6,927 bases of DNA from JANMJD01 sp031371195 (GTDB lineage Bacteria > Actinomycetota > Acidimicrobiia > Acidimicrobiales > Ilumatobacteraceae): the NCBI GenBank assembly GCA_031371195.1, contig JANMJD010000404.1, positions 1 to 6,927 of the forward strand. The letters run 5' to 3'. Both the position numbers and the translations under genes were made by a program. The notes below the pieces were generated by a model. That model was not told where the DNA came from. It did not search any database and saw nothing but the letters and a program-made list of their open reading frames with translations. How positions within the stretch are numbered: position 1 is the stretch's first letter; every line of letters starts with the position of its first letter. Positions 1-6,347 of this stretch are shown in pieces.

Positions 1-141
1 CAACGCTGCGGCGTCGGGTGGTGTCTTGTTGTAGATGATCAGATTGGCGGGAACCCCGAGCTCGGCGGCAATGCTCACGGCATTGCTCGACGAGTTTCAA
101 TGAGGGTTGTGGTAGATCGTCACGGATTCAGGGGTGGCCAT
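1..141 (-). CDS. arsC: ArsC-family arsenate reductase-like selenoprotein, N-terminal part (Sec at TGA 97-99)
   Basis: The minus strand from ATG 141 encodes 47 codons to the window edge, so the 3' part is missing. Residues 7-13 read VTIYHNP and residues 37-42 read YNKTPP. These match the start of the ArsC/Spx/YffB thioredoxin-fold family; E. coli plasmid R773 ArsC, from memory, has ITIYHNPACGTSRN and YLETPP. The only stop is TGA at 99-97 (codon 15), falling on the catalytic cysteine. The spacing from that codon to the Thr of TPP is 25 residues, as in R773 ArsC, so the alignment runs without a gap through the TGA. A selenocysteine-insertion-like hairpin follows directly. Family members reduce arsenate, or act as small thiol oxidoreductases, in the cytosol. 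Ser19 stands where R773 has Arg16, and there is no CxxC partner, so it is not Spx-like. The catalytic arginines lie outside the window. A nonsense-mutated pseudogene or a base-call error is the alternative. Family call about 0.9; Sec reading about 0.7. Confidence 0.78.
61..94 (-). promoter_or_regulatory. Candidate bacterial SECIS element (selenocysteine insertion hairpin)
   Basis: Read on the minus strand just after the TGA, GCAAUGC (86-80) pairs perfectly with GCAUUGC (74-68) around the 5-base loop CGUGA (79-75). The stem can be extended outwards by GC 89-88 style pairs (C89-G66, G88-C67, with A87 bulged) and then CUCG 94-91 with CGAG 64-61, with one U90/C65 mismatch. The loop begins 17 bases after the UGA and has a G at its second position. 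Known bacterial SECIS elements lie inside the coding region, have the apical loop roughly 16-37 bases after UGA and carry a G in the first two loop bases; they recruit SelB with Sec-tRNA. The fit is seen directly; recognition by SelB is inferred. Confidence 0.68.
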
Positions 142-147
142 GGGACC

Positions 148-153
148 AACGTA
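148..153 (-). promoter_or_regulatory. Candidate -10 hexamer for a leaderless arsC-like mRNA
   Basis: TACGTT on the minus strand fits the actinobacterial TANNNT -10 pattern. It ends 6 bases before the A of ATG 141, the usual distance from a -10 element to the transcription start. No purine-rich ribosome binding site precedes that ATG, so translation from a leaderless transcript is the simplest reading. I see no clear -35 hexamer. Confidence 0.4.
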
Positions 154-168
154 GTCACCTGTGGCGGG

Positions 169-174
169 TACGGT
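169..174 (+). promoter_or_regulatory. Candidate -10 hexamer for the metallophosphoesterase gene
   Basis: TACGGT fits TANNNT and lies 8 bases before the GTG at 183, which would give a near-leaderless mRNA. A G-rich run (ggtggg, 172-177) ends 5 bases before the same GTG and could instead serve as a weak ribosome binding site. The two readings overlap and cannot be separated by eye. Confidence 0.25.
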
Positions 175-182
175 GGGCATTC

Positions 183-1187
183 GTGGACGTCACGACTGTT
201 GCCGACGACCTGGTGGTGTTGCACGATGGTGGCGCGGTGCATCGCTACCGGGGACTGGCGCCCTCGACGGACTATTCGTTCGGCAGTGTCGACGTGCGCA
301 CGTTGGCTCGCCCCGGTGGAGAGCTGTTGTGTCGCGTCGCCACCGTCAACGACGTTCATTTCGGTGAACTGGAGTGCGGTCGGATCGACGATCATCCGCA
401 AGGCCCGATCGTCCGGCCCGAGCCGGGCGAGCCTCCCTACCCCGAGACGATGAACCGCGGCGCGGTGGTCGAAGTCGCGGCGATCGATCCTGTCGCCGTG
501 ATCGTCAAGGGCGACTTGTCGAACGACGGCACCGAGGCCGAATGGGACGCGTTCGAACGGTGCTATCGACCGGTGTTCACCGACCGGCTGCACGTGGTGC
601 GCGGCAACCATGACTCCTACCGGGGCCAGGCCCGCTACGCCGGCGATCAACGGATCGAGTTGCCCGGGGTGACGATCGCCCTGCTCGACACGGTGATCCC
701 CGGGTCGTCGACCGGTGGCCTGCGGGCCGAGCAGATCGAGTGGCTCGACGAGCTGGCGGCGGGTGCGCCCGGACCGGTGCTCGTCATGGGCCATCACCAG
801 CAGTGGGTCGGCGGCAGTCGCGAGCCCGGCTATTTCGGCATCGACCCCGACGCATCGGACGAGCTCACCCGGGTGATCGCCCGCCGACGCTCGATCGTCG
901 CGTACACGGCCGGACACACCCACCGCCATCGGGTCCGCCGGATGGCGGCGGCCGACGAGGTCCCGTCGATCGAGATCGGCTGTGTCAAGGACTTCCCGGG
1001 CACGTGGGCGGAATACCGGGTCTACGAGGGCGGGATCACCCAGATCGTCCATCGGATCTCGACGCCCGAGGCATTGTCGTGGAGCGAGCGTTGCCGTCAC
1101 CTCTACCGCGACTTCGGCATCGACTACGAGGGATATGCCCTCGGAAGCCTCGACGAACGCTGCTTCAACATCGCCTGGCGCGCATAG
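183..1187 (+). CDS. Calcineurin-like metallophosphoesterase
   Basis: This 334-residue protein has all the metal-binding motifs of the calcineurin-like phosphoesterase fold in order: DVH at 57-59, GD at 110-111, GNHD at 141-144, GHH at 203-205 and GHTH at 244-247. Enzymes of this fold hydrolyse phosphomonoesters or phosphodiesters with a two-metal centre (Fe, Mn or Zn); the substrate cannot be told from sequence. The organisation is closest to cAMP phosphodiesterase-like and purple-acid-phosphatase-like members. Residues 10-53, including a GLAPSTDYSF stretch, look like the last strands of the beta-sandwich that precedes the catalytic domain in purple acid phosphatases. There is no signal peptide or membrane segment, so it is probably cytosolic. 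I chose GTG 183 because the frame upstream, open to a TGA at 36-38, reads as non-protein-like sequence and overlaps the divergent arsC-like gene. It converges on rmuC with a 22-base gap. Confidence 0.88.
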   Translation: MDVTTVADDLVVLHDGGAVHRYRGLAPSTDYSFGSVDVRTLARPGGELLCRVATVNDVHFGELECGRIDDHPQGPIVRPEPGEPPYPETMNRGAVVEVAAIDPVAVIVKGDLSNDGTEAEWDAFERCYRPVFTDRLHVVRGNHDSYRGQARYAGDQRIELPGVTIALLDTVIPGSSTGGLRAEQIEWLDELAAGAPGPVLVMGHHQQWVGGSREPGYFGIDPDASDELTRVIARRRSIVAYTAGHTHRHRVRRMAAADEVPSIEIGCVKDFPGTWAEYRVYEGGITQIVHRISTPEALSWSERCRHLYRDFGIDYEGYALGSLDERCFNIAWRA

Positions 1188-1209
1188 CGCCGCCGTGCCC
1201 GACGGCCGA

Positions 1210-2436
1210 TCACGCCCCACGTTCTGCCCGGTAGCCCTCGAGTTCCAGCACGTGGGCGTCGAACAGTTCACCGTCGACGGCCAGGCCTCGTTCGAGTCGT
1301 AGCGCTTCGAGGGCGAGCAACGGTCGCTCCAGTTGGCGGCGTCGGGGCCCGATGAGCTGCTCGAACTCGCGTTGCACCGATTCGAACCGGCCCTTGACCT
1401 TGTCCATCGAGTCGACGTACTTGCCCCACTGCTTGGTGAACGTGCCGAGCAGTTGCAGGATCTCGTCGGAGGTCTGCTCGATCATGAAGTTGTCGAATGC
1501 CTGACGGACGACGCCGAGGAAGGCGAACAGCGTCAGCGGCGAACACATGACGACCTTCTGCCCCATGGCCTGCTCGACGAGATGGGGGTCGTGCTCGTGG
1601 ATGAAGCCGCTGATCGTCTCGTTGGGGATGAACATCAGCACGTAGTCGACGGTGGGTCCTTCACCACCGGCGGCGTAATTGCGCGACGTGAGCTCGCGTA
1701 GGCGGAGCCGAACGTCGCGTAGAAAGGCATCGCGGTGACTGTCGCGTTCCACATCGGTGGTCGCCTCGAGATGGCGCAGATAGGCGGCGAGAGGAAACTT
1801 CACGTCCATGTAGAGCACGTGTCCCTTGGGAAGCAGGAAGGTGAAGTCGGGAAGCTGACGGCTGCCCTCGACAGCTGTCTGCTTGCGATAGTTGACGTTT
1901 TCGACGAAGCCGGCCAGGCGCAGGACGTCTTCGGCCATCCGCTCGCCCCACTGGCCGCGGGTCTTCGAGCTGGCCAAGGCCTCGCGCAACGATGCCGTCG
2001 ACGACGCCAGATTGGCCGTGACCTGGCCGTGGGCGCGGAGGTTCTCCTCGACCCGTACCAGCTGGTCCGAACTTCGTTGGCCCAACTGCTGCACGATGGC
2101 ACCCAGCCGTTCCAACTCGCCGCGCATCTCCACGCGGACCTGTTCGAGTCGACCGTCGATGAGTTCCTTCTTGGCGTCGAGTTCGCGTTGGCCACTGGCC
2201 AGGCCACTGCCGAGCTGTTCGCGGGCCAGTACGGCCGACTGCTGCAGTGCGGCGCGGACGGCCTGGTCCCGCTCGTGGCCGGCCTGCCGACGAAGTTCGA
2301 CCATCGCCGATTCCACCGCCGCGTTCAACCCGGCTGTGGGGTCGACCACCGGACGCATGCGATCGACGAACACCACCGCGCCGAGCGCCCCGACCGCCGT
2401 AGCGACGAGGACCAACAGGATGACGATGAACACCAT
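1210..2436 (-). CDS. rmuC: RmuC-family DNA recombination protein
   Basis: RmuC proteins limit rearrangement at inverted repeats in E. coli, and their core is predicted to be a restriction-endonuclease-like nuclease. With ATG 2436 as start, the protein has 408 residues. A single hydrophobic helix at about 2-24 anchors it to the membrane, and a charged coiled-coil region covers about 38-155. The RmuC core follows: GQWGE near 161-165, PDFTFLLP near 196-203 with DVKFP near 211-215 (candidate PD-(D/E)xK residues Asp197, Asp211, Lys213), and VDYVLMFIPNE near 263-273. A second coiled coil covers about 335-390. Length and domain order are normal for the family. An in-frame TTG at 2454 would add six residues; I prefer the ATG because it begins the membrane helix directly, although neither start has a clear ribosome binding site. 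msrB ends 93 bases upstream on the same strand, so co-transcription is possible. Confidence 0.92.
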   Translation of the reverse strand: MVFIVILLVLVATAVGALGAVVFVDRMRPVVDPTAGLNAAVESAMVELRRQAGHERDQAVRAALQQSAVLAREQLGSGLASGQRELDAKKELIDGRLEQVRVEMRGELERLGAIVQQLGQRSSDQLVRVEENLRAHGQVTANLASSTASLREALASSKTRGQWGERMAEDVLRLAGFVENVNYRKQTAVEGSRQLPDFTFLLPKGHVLYMDVKFPLAAYLRHLEATTDVERDSHRDAFLRDVRLRLRELTSRNYAAGGEGPTVDYVLMFIPNETISGFIHEHDPHLVEQAMGQKVVMCSPLTLFAFLGVVRQAFDNFMIEQTSDEILQLLGTFTKQWGKYVDSMDKVKGRFESVQREFEQLIGPRRRQLERPLLALEALRLERGLAVDGELFDAHVLELEGYRAERGA

Positions 2437-2529
2437 GCTCGCAGCATGCCGCAAGGGTGTGTCGTAGTTTCCCCGGGGTGGAGCCGGAGTCGCGCTGGTG
2501 GCGAGCCGTTGGTCCGGTTGCGGCCGCGA

Positions 2530-2934
2530 TCAGCCGGGGCGGTCGAGGCGCAGCGACGCCGAGTTCATGCAGAACCGCTCACCCGTGGGCGCAGGTCCGT
2601 CAGGGAAGAGGTGGCCCAGGTGCGCTCCGCAGTTCGTACAGGTGGCCTCGACCCGCAGCATGCCATGGGTGCGATCCTCGGTGAACGTGACGCTCTGGGG
2701 ATCGATCGCCTGGAAAAAGCTCGGCCATCCGCAACCGGAGTCGTACTTGGTGGCCGACGAGAACAACGGGGCATCGCACACGATGCAGTGGTAGGTGCCA
2801 TCGGCGTGCTCGTTCCAGTATTCGCCGCTGAACGCCCGCTCGGTCGCAGCATGCTGCGTCACCTCGTACTGCAGGGGCGTCAGTCGCTGGCGGAGTTCGG
2901 TGTCGGAGGGCCGGGATGATGCGCTCATGTCCAT
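2530..2934 (-). CDS. msrB: Peptide-methionine (R)-S-oxide reductase MsrB
   Basis: MsrB reduces the R epimer of methionine sulfoxide in proteins, usually with thioredoxin as electron donor, and so repairs oxidised proteins in the cytosol. The 134-residue length is typical of a stand-alone MsrB. Visible signatures are the zinc-binding pairs CxxC at 50-53 and 99-102, the GCGWPSF block at 67-73, and the catalytic Cys122 in RFCMNSASL, where the family often has RYCINSASL. In contrast to the arsC-like gene at the left edge, the catalytic residue here is an ordinary cysteine codon. A second in-frame ATG at 2928 is two codons downstream and could also be the start; neither has a Shine-Dalgarno sequence. 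It is divergent from the PEP-utiliser-like gene and lies upstream of rmuC on the same strand. Confidence 0.96.
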   Translation of the reverse strand: MDMSASSRPSDTELRQRLTPLQYEVTQHAATERAFSGEYWNEHADGTYHCIVCDAPLFSSATKYDSGCGWPSFFQAIDPQSVTFTEDRTHGMLRVEATCTNCGAHLGHLFPDGPAPTGERFCMNSASLRLDRPG

Positions 2935-3002
2935 AGTCTGGCGCGTCCGGCGGCCGCGCGCATGCGGCCCGGATCAGCCCGTCGTATGCAGTGAATCCGC
3001 GC

Positions 3003-3034
3003 GTGCGACATGTGACACACCCGCGAACTACGTT
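3003..3034 (+). promoter_or_regulatory. Candidate leaderless promoter with an overlapping partial palindrome
   Basis: TACGTT (3029-3034) fits the TANNNT -10 pattern and lies 8 bases before ATG 3043. A weak -35-like GCGACA (3005-3010) lies 18 bases upstream of it. The -35 region is covered by the 16-base dyad GTGcgACATGTgaCAC (3003-3018), in which six of eight base pairs are symmetric. A repressor or activator site is possible, but this is inferred from symmetry alone. The rest of the 108-base gap to msrB holds nothing I can name. Confidence 0.35.
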
Positions 3035-3042
3035 GATTCCTC

Positions 3043-4800
3043 ATGAGCAAGGGGACTCCGTCACTACCCGACCGCTGGATCACCGACTGGACGCCGAGTC
3101 CCCGGTGGCCGCACTACACGCGGGCCAATGCCGGCGAAGTCCTGCCCACATCCGCATCGCCGCTCGGCCAGACGTTCACCTGGGACAACGGCATCATGCT
3201 CGGATGGCGTGACGGCTACGTCCGCCAGGGGCTCTATGCCGAGGGCGAGATGTCCGACGTCCGCCCCGAGCCGGCAGGGTTCTTCGGCGGGTACTTCTAC
3301 ATCAACCTGTCGAACGTCCGTATGCAAGGCGTCCGCAACCCGGCGGTCACCGTCGAGCAGCTTGACTTGGCCTTTTTCGGCGACCATCCCGAGGTGCCAC
3401 CGTACGTGGCGCATCCCGACGACGAGAAGCCCGAGCTCACCGACAAGATTCTCGCCCACATGGGCTGGGTGATGTCGGCCACCGAGTTCCCCGATATCGA
3501 GGTGTCGAAGGCCACGACTGTTGCGCTGCGAGCGGCCCGTCCCGACCTGTCGGCCCTCTCCGATGCCGACCTGCTGGCCTACGCCCGCGCCACTCAACCG
3601 ATGCTCGTCAAGCTGTTCGAGGAGCACTGCGTGTGCTCGTCGAGTTCGGGTATCGCGCCGGGCGTGCTGTTCGCCGTCGGCCAGGCGATCGACGACCCGA
3701 CGGTGCCGATGCGGTTGATCGCCTCGATCGGCGACGTCGATTCGGCCGCGCCGTCATGGGCCCTGTGGGACATGTCGCGCCTGGTGCGCGGCTCGGTCGA
3801 ACTCACGGCCGCCTTCGACGACGGTGTCGACGGGCTGCTCGACCGTCTCGGCGGCTCCGACACGGCTGATGCGCAGGCCTTCCTGGCGGCGTGGAACGAC
3901 TTCGCGCTCCAGTACGGCTCGCGCGGGCCGAACGAGTACGAGATCTCCAACGAGACGTGGGAGACCAGCCCGGCGATCTCACTGGCGATCATCGACCGCG
4001 TCCGGTATCAGGCCGACGACGAGTCACCGACGATCCGCCACGGGCGCCAGGCGGCCGAACGCCAGGCGACGATCGGCGAGGTGCGGACCAAACTCGGCGA
4101 GCTGGGCAACGAGGAATTGTCGGGCATGTTCGAGGCAGGTCTGATCGCCGCCAACATGATGTGGATGCGCGAACGGACCAAGACCAACCTGGTCCGCGCC
4201 GTCCACGAAGGCCGGATGGCCTTTCGCGAGTTGGGCCGGCGCGTCGCAGCAGGCGGTCACATCGACGACTGGCGCCACGTGTTCATGGTGCTCGACGACG
4301 AACTCGACGCCTTCGTCGCCGACCCCGCCTCGATGCGTGTGACGCTGGCCGAGCGCTATCCGATCTGGCAGGAGATCAACGACCGTGAACCCCCGTTCTT
4401 CATCAAGAACGGCGTGATCCCGCCGATCCACGACTGGCCCCGCCGCGGTGGCACCGCGGTCGACGTGGCAAAGCCTGGCGACGTATTGCAGGGTGTTCCC
4501 GGTTGTCCGGGGATCGTGCGGGGCAAGGCCCGGGTCATCCTCGACCCGACCGATCCGGAAGGTCTGGAGCCCGGCGAGATCATGGTTGCCCCGCTCACCG
4601 ATCCGGCGTGGACGCCCTTGTTCATGTCGGCCGGTGGCGTCGTCGTCGATGTCGGCGGCCAGATCAGCCACGCCATCATCGTGTCGCGCGAACTCGGTCT
4701 GCCATGCGTGGTGTCGGTCACCGATGGCACGCGCCGCATTCCCAACGGTGCCGAGATCGAGGTCAACGGCAACACCGGCCAGGTCACGATCCTGCAGTGA
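3043..4800 (+). CDS. PEP-utilising / rifampin phosphotransferase-like protein without ATP-grasp domain
   Basis: The C-terminal part (about 480-585) is a PEP-utiliser mobile (swivelling histidine) domain: GVPGCPGIVRGKARV at 484-498, and GGQISHAIIVSRELGLPCVV at 538-557 with the phosphorylatable His543. In PEP synthase, pyruvate phosphate dikinase and rifampin phosphotransferase this histidine carries phosphate between an ATP-grasp site and the acceptor site. Residues about 40-470 resemble the central helical acceptor domain of rifampin phosphotransferases: WDNGI at 47-51, YGSRGPNEYEIS at 291-302 and RERTKTNLVRAVHEGRMAF at 376-394. The N-terminal ATP-grasp domain of complete enzymes (usually over 800 residues) is absent, and no gene for one lies in this window. 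The protein therefore needs a partner encoded elsewhere or works differently. There is no signal peptide. The start is the only ATG near a plausible -10 and has no Shine-Dalgarno sequence. The acceptor is unknown. It converges on the photolyase gene with a 21-base gap. Confidence 0.82.
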   Translation: MSKGTPSLPDRWITDWTPSPRWPHYTRANAGEVLPTSASPLGQTFTWDNGIMLGWRDGYVRQGLYAEGEMSDVRPEPAGFFGGYFYINLSNVRMQGVRNPAVTVEQLDLAFFGDHPEVPPYVAHPDDEKPELTDKILAHMGWVMSATEFPDIEVSKATTVALRAARPDLSALSDADLLAYARATQPMLVKLFEEHCVCSSSSGIAPGVLFAVGQAIDDPTVPMRLIASIGDVDSAAPSWALWDMSRLVRGSVELTAAFDDGVDGLLDRLGGSDTADAQAFLAAWNDFALQYGSRGPNEYEISNETWETSPAISLAIIDRVRYQADDESPTIRHGRQAAERQATIGEVRTKLGELGNEELSGMFEAGLIAANMMWMRERTKTNLVRAVHEGRMAFRELGRRVAAGGHIDDWRHVFMVLDDELDAFVADPASMRVTLAERYPIWQEINDREPPFFIKNGVIPPIHDWPRRGGTAVDVAKPGDVLQGVPGCPGIVRGKARVILDPTDPEGLEPGEIMVAPLTDPAWTPLFMSAGGVVVDVGGQISHAIIVSRELGLPCVVSVTDGTRRIPNGAEIEVNGNTGQVTILQ

Positions 4801-4821
4801 GCGTCCTTCGGTGGCCGTCGC

Positions 4822-6177
4822 TCAGCGTCGGGTGACCATCGAGTAGCGCGCCAGAGCCTCGGCCCGCTCGTCGGCGTGGTCGACGATCGGCGCCTGGTAG
4901 CCGAGCGGGATGCCTCGCTTCGATGCCCACGGCGCGTGGATGGCGTTGGCCGGGGTGTGGGCCAGTTCGGTGACCCAGCGGCGGATGTACTCGCCGTCGG
5001 CATCGAACCGCTCCGACTGGCTGACCGGGTTGAAAATCCGGAAGTACGGGGCGGCGTCGGTGCCGGTGCCGGCCGCCCACTGCCAGCCATGGTTGTTCGA
5101 CGCCAAGTCGCCATCGATCAGATGGCGCATGAAGTGGCGGGCGCCCCATTGCCACGGCAGGTGCAGATCCTTGATCAAGAAGCTGGCGACGACCATCCGC
5201 ACCCGGTTGTGCATCCAACCGGTCGCCAGCAATTGGCGCATCCCGGCATCGACGATCGGATAACCCGTCGTGCCGGCTGCCCAGGCGTCGAACCGACTGC
5301 GGGCCCGTTCGTCGGTGTCGACGGGCATGGCGTTCATCTGCGGCTTCAGATTCGTCCACGCCGTTTCCGGTCGCGTGGCGAGGATGTCGGCGTAGAAGTC
5401 GCGCCAGCACAGCTCGCTGCGAAAGACGTCGTGCGATGGCATCGGCCGCAGGCGATGGATGAGTTGGTTGGGGTGGACGATCCCCCAGCGCAGGTACGGC
5501 GACATGCGGCTCGTGCCTTCGATTGCCGGGACGTTGCGGTCGTCGGCGTAGTGGTCGAGTCCGCCGCGGCGATCGAACTCGTCGAACATCCGGTGGGCGG
5601 TGACTTCGTCGGCGACGGGGAGATCGTGCCCCGGATCCGGTCGTTCCGGGGGGCCGTCGCACGGCACGGCCGGGGCGCCGTACCAGTCGGTGTCGTGCGA
5701 CTCGGCGACGCGCTCGGGCGCAGTGAGCATCTGCCAACGGCGGGAGAACGGGGTGAACACGGCGTATGGAGTGCCGTCGTCCTTGCGCACCGAGCCGGGG
5801 GCATGCACGTACGGCGAACCGACCCGGCGCAGGGTTCGGCCATCGGTGGCCAACCGATCGGCCACGGCGGCATCGCGTCGCCGGCCGTACGGGCCGAAGT
5901 CGTCGCTGACGATCACCAAGGCGGCACCGACCTCGGCCGCGAACGCGGGCACGGTGGTGATGGGATCGCCGTGGCGGTAGACGAGTGCCCCGCCCATCGA
6001 TGCGCCGAGCGAGCGCAGAGCGTCGGCCATGAACGCCCGGCGGGCCGCTCCGGAGCGGTCGAAGGCTGGGTCGACGACGAACAACGGAACGACCTCGCCG
6101 TCGGCGGATGCCGCAGCCGTCAAAGGGTTCTCGGCGAGGCGCAGGTCGCGCCGGAACCAGACGACGGTGCGGCTCAC
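4822..6177 (-). CDS. phrB: Deoxyribodipyrimidine photolyase (class I cryptochrome/photolyase family)
   Basis: This flavoprotein uses blue or near-UV light to split cyclobutane pyrimidine dimers in DNA. From GTG 6177 it has 451 residues, a normal length. The N-terminal antenna domain opens with TVVWFRRDLRL at 4-14. The FAD and DNA-binding part shows TSRMSPYLRWG at 222-232, ELCWRDFY at 255-262, FDAWAAGTTGYPIVDAGMRQL at 296-316, and the NNHGWQWAAGTGTDAAPYF block from 361. Candidate electron-transfer tryptophans are Trp299, Trp344 and Trp365 or Trp367. The block after GWQWAA is nearly identical to E. coli PhrB as I remember it, favouring CPD over (6-4) repair. The frame is open upstream to ATG 6336, but that 53-residue extension contains rare TTA and CTA codons and resembles nothing, whereas GTG 6177 sits two codons before the conserved N-terminus. 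A GAGAG (6191-6187) lies 9 bases upstream as a modest ribosome binding site. The antenna cofactor cannot be told. Confidence 0.94.
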   Translation of the reverse strand: MSRTVVWFRRDLRLAENPLTAAASADGEVVPLFVVDPAFDRSGAARRAFMADALRSLGASMGGALVYRHGDPITTVPAFAAEVGAALVIVSDDFGPYGRRRDAAVADRLATDGRTLRRVGSPYVHAPGSVRKDDGTPYAVFTPFSRRWQMLTAPERVAESHDTDWYGAPAVPCDGPPERPDPGHDLPVADEVTAHRMFDEFDRRGGLDHYADDRNVPAIEGTSRMSPYLRWGIVHPNQLIHRLRPMPSHDVFRSELCWRDFYADILATRPETAWTNLKPQMNAMPVDTDERARSRFDAWAAGTTGYPIVDAGMRQLLATGWMHNRVRMVVASFLIKDLHLPWQWGARHFMRHLIDGDLASNNHGWQWAAGTGTDAAPYFRIFNPVSQSERFDADGEYIRRWVTELAHTPANAIHAPWASKRGIPLGYQAPIVDHADERAEALARYSMVTRR

Positions 6178-6201
6178 TAGACGTGGCTCTCGGCGTGCGG
6201 G

Positions 6202-6230
6202 ACCATACCCGGCCGAACCTAATGCCCGAA
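6202..6230 (-). promoter_or_regulatory. phrB: Weak candidate promoter for the photolyase gene
   Basis: On the minus strand TATGGT (6207-6202) fits a -10 hexamer. It lies 17 bases from a poor -35-like TTCGGG (6230-6225). Transcription from about 6195 would leave a short leader with GAGAG before the GTG start. The -35 match is weak, so this is only a candidate. Confidence 0.25.
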
Positions 6231-6347
6231 CCCATTCGAATGCGTGCCGTTCGTCCGATGCCGGTTTCGAAGGCGCGGACCCGTCGATTTCGGTCGACCC
6301 GTTCGATTGCTCGATGCGATACGGAGGATCATCCATAGCGATAAGTG

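Noticed and set aside
97..141. arsC-like reading as a plain 14-residue peptide ending at TGA
   Set aside because: The family similarity continues in the same frame past the TGA with correct spacing, so ending the gene there makes no sense. A pseudogene remains possible and is stated as the alternative.
1188..1209. Intrinsic terminator between the convergent phosphoesterase and rmuC genes
   Set aside because: Only a four-base complementarity and no U-tract is visible.
120..1271. Long open frame on the minus strand opposite the metallophosphoesterase
   Set aside because: It lies antisense to a gene with all five metal motifs, has an Arg/Asp/Val-rich composition without recognisable domains, and overlaps both the arsC-like start and the end of rmuC. 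It is a typical GC-rich shadow.
2437..2454. TTG start for rmuC six codons upstream
   Set aside because: ATG 2436 is a better initiation codon and begins the membrane helix directly; no ribosome binding site favours the TTG. The choice is not certain.
1735..2919. 394-codon open frame on the plus strand opposite rmuC and msrB
   Set aside because: It spans two well-identified genes on the other strand and shows no family signature.
4801..4821. Intrinsic terminator between the convergent PEP-utiliser-like and photolyase genes
   Set aside because: The 21 bases contain no stable hairpin or U-tract.
4876..6180. 434-codon plus-strand frame antisense to the photolyase gene
   Set aside because: It is the mirror frame of a conserved gene and has no domain of its own.
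4784..6235. Long minus-strand frame overlapping the photolyase gene in another register
   Set aside because: It is extremely Arg/Pro-rich, a frame shadow of the photolyase gene, which has conserved motifs throughout.
6178..6336. 53-residue N-terminal extension of the photolyase from ATG 6336
   Set aside because: The extension has rare codons (TTA, CTA) and no similarity to photolyase N-termini. GTG 6177 starts two codons before the conserved TVVWFRRDLRL, and the family normally begins there.
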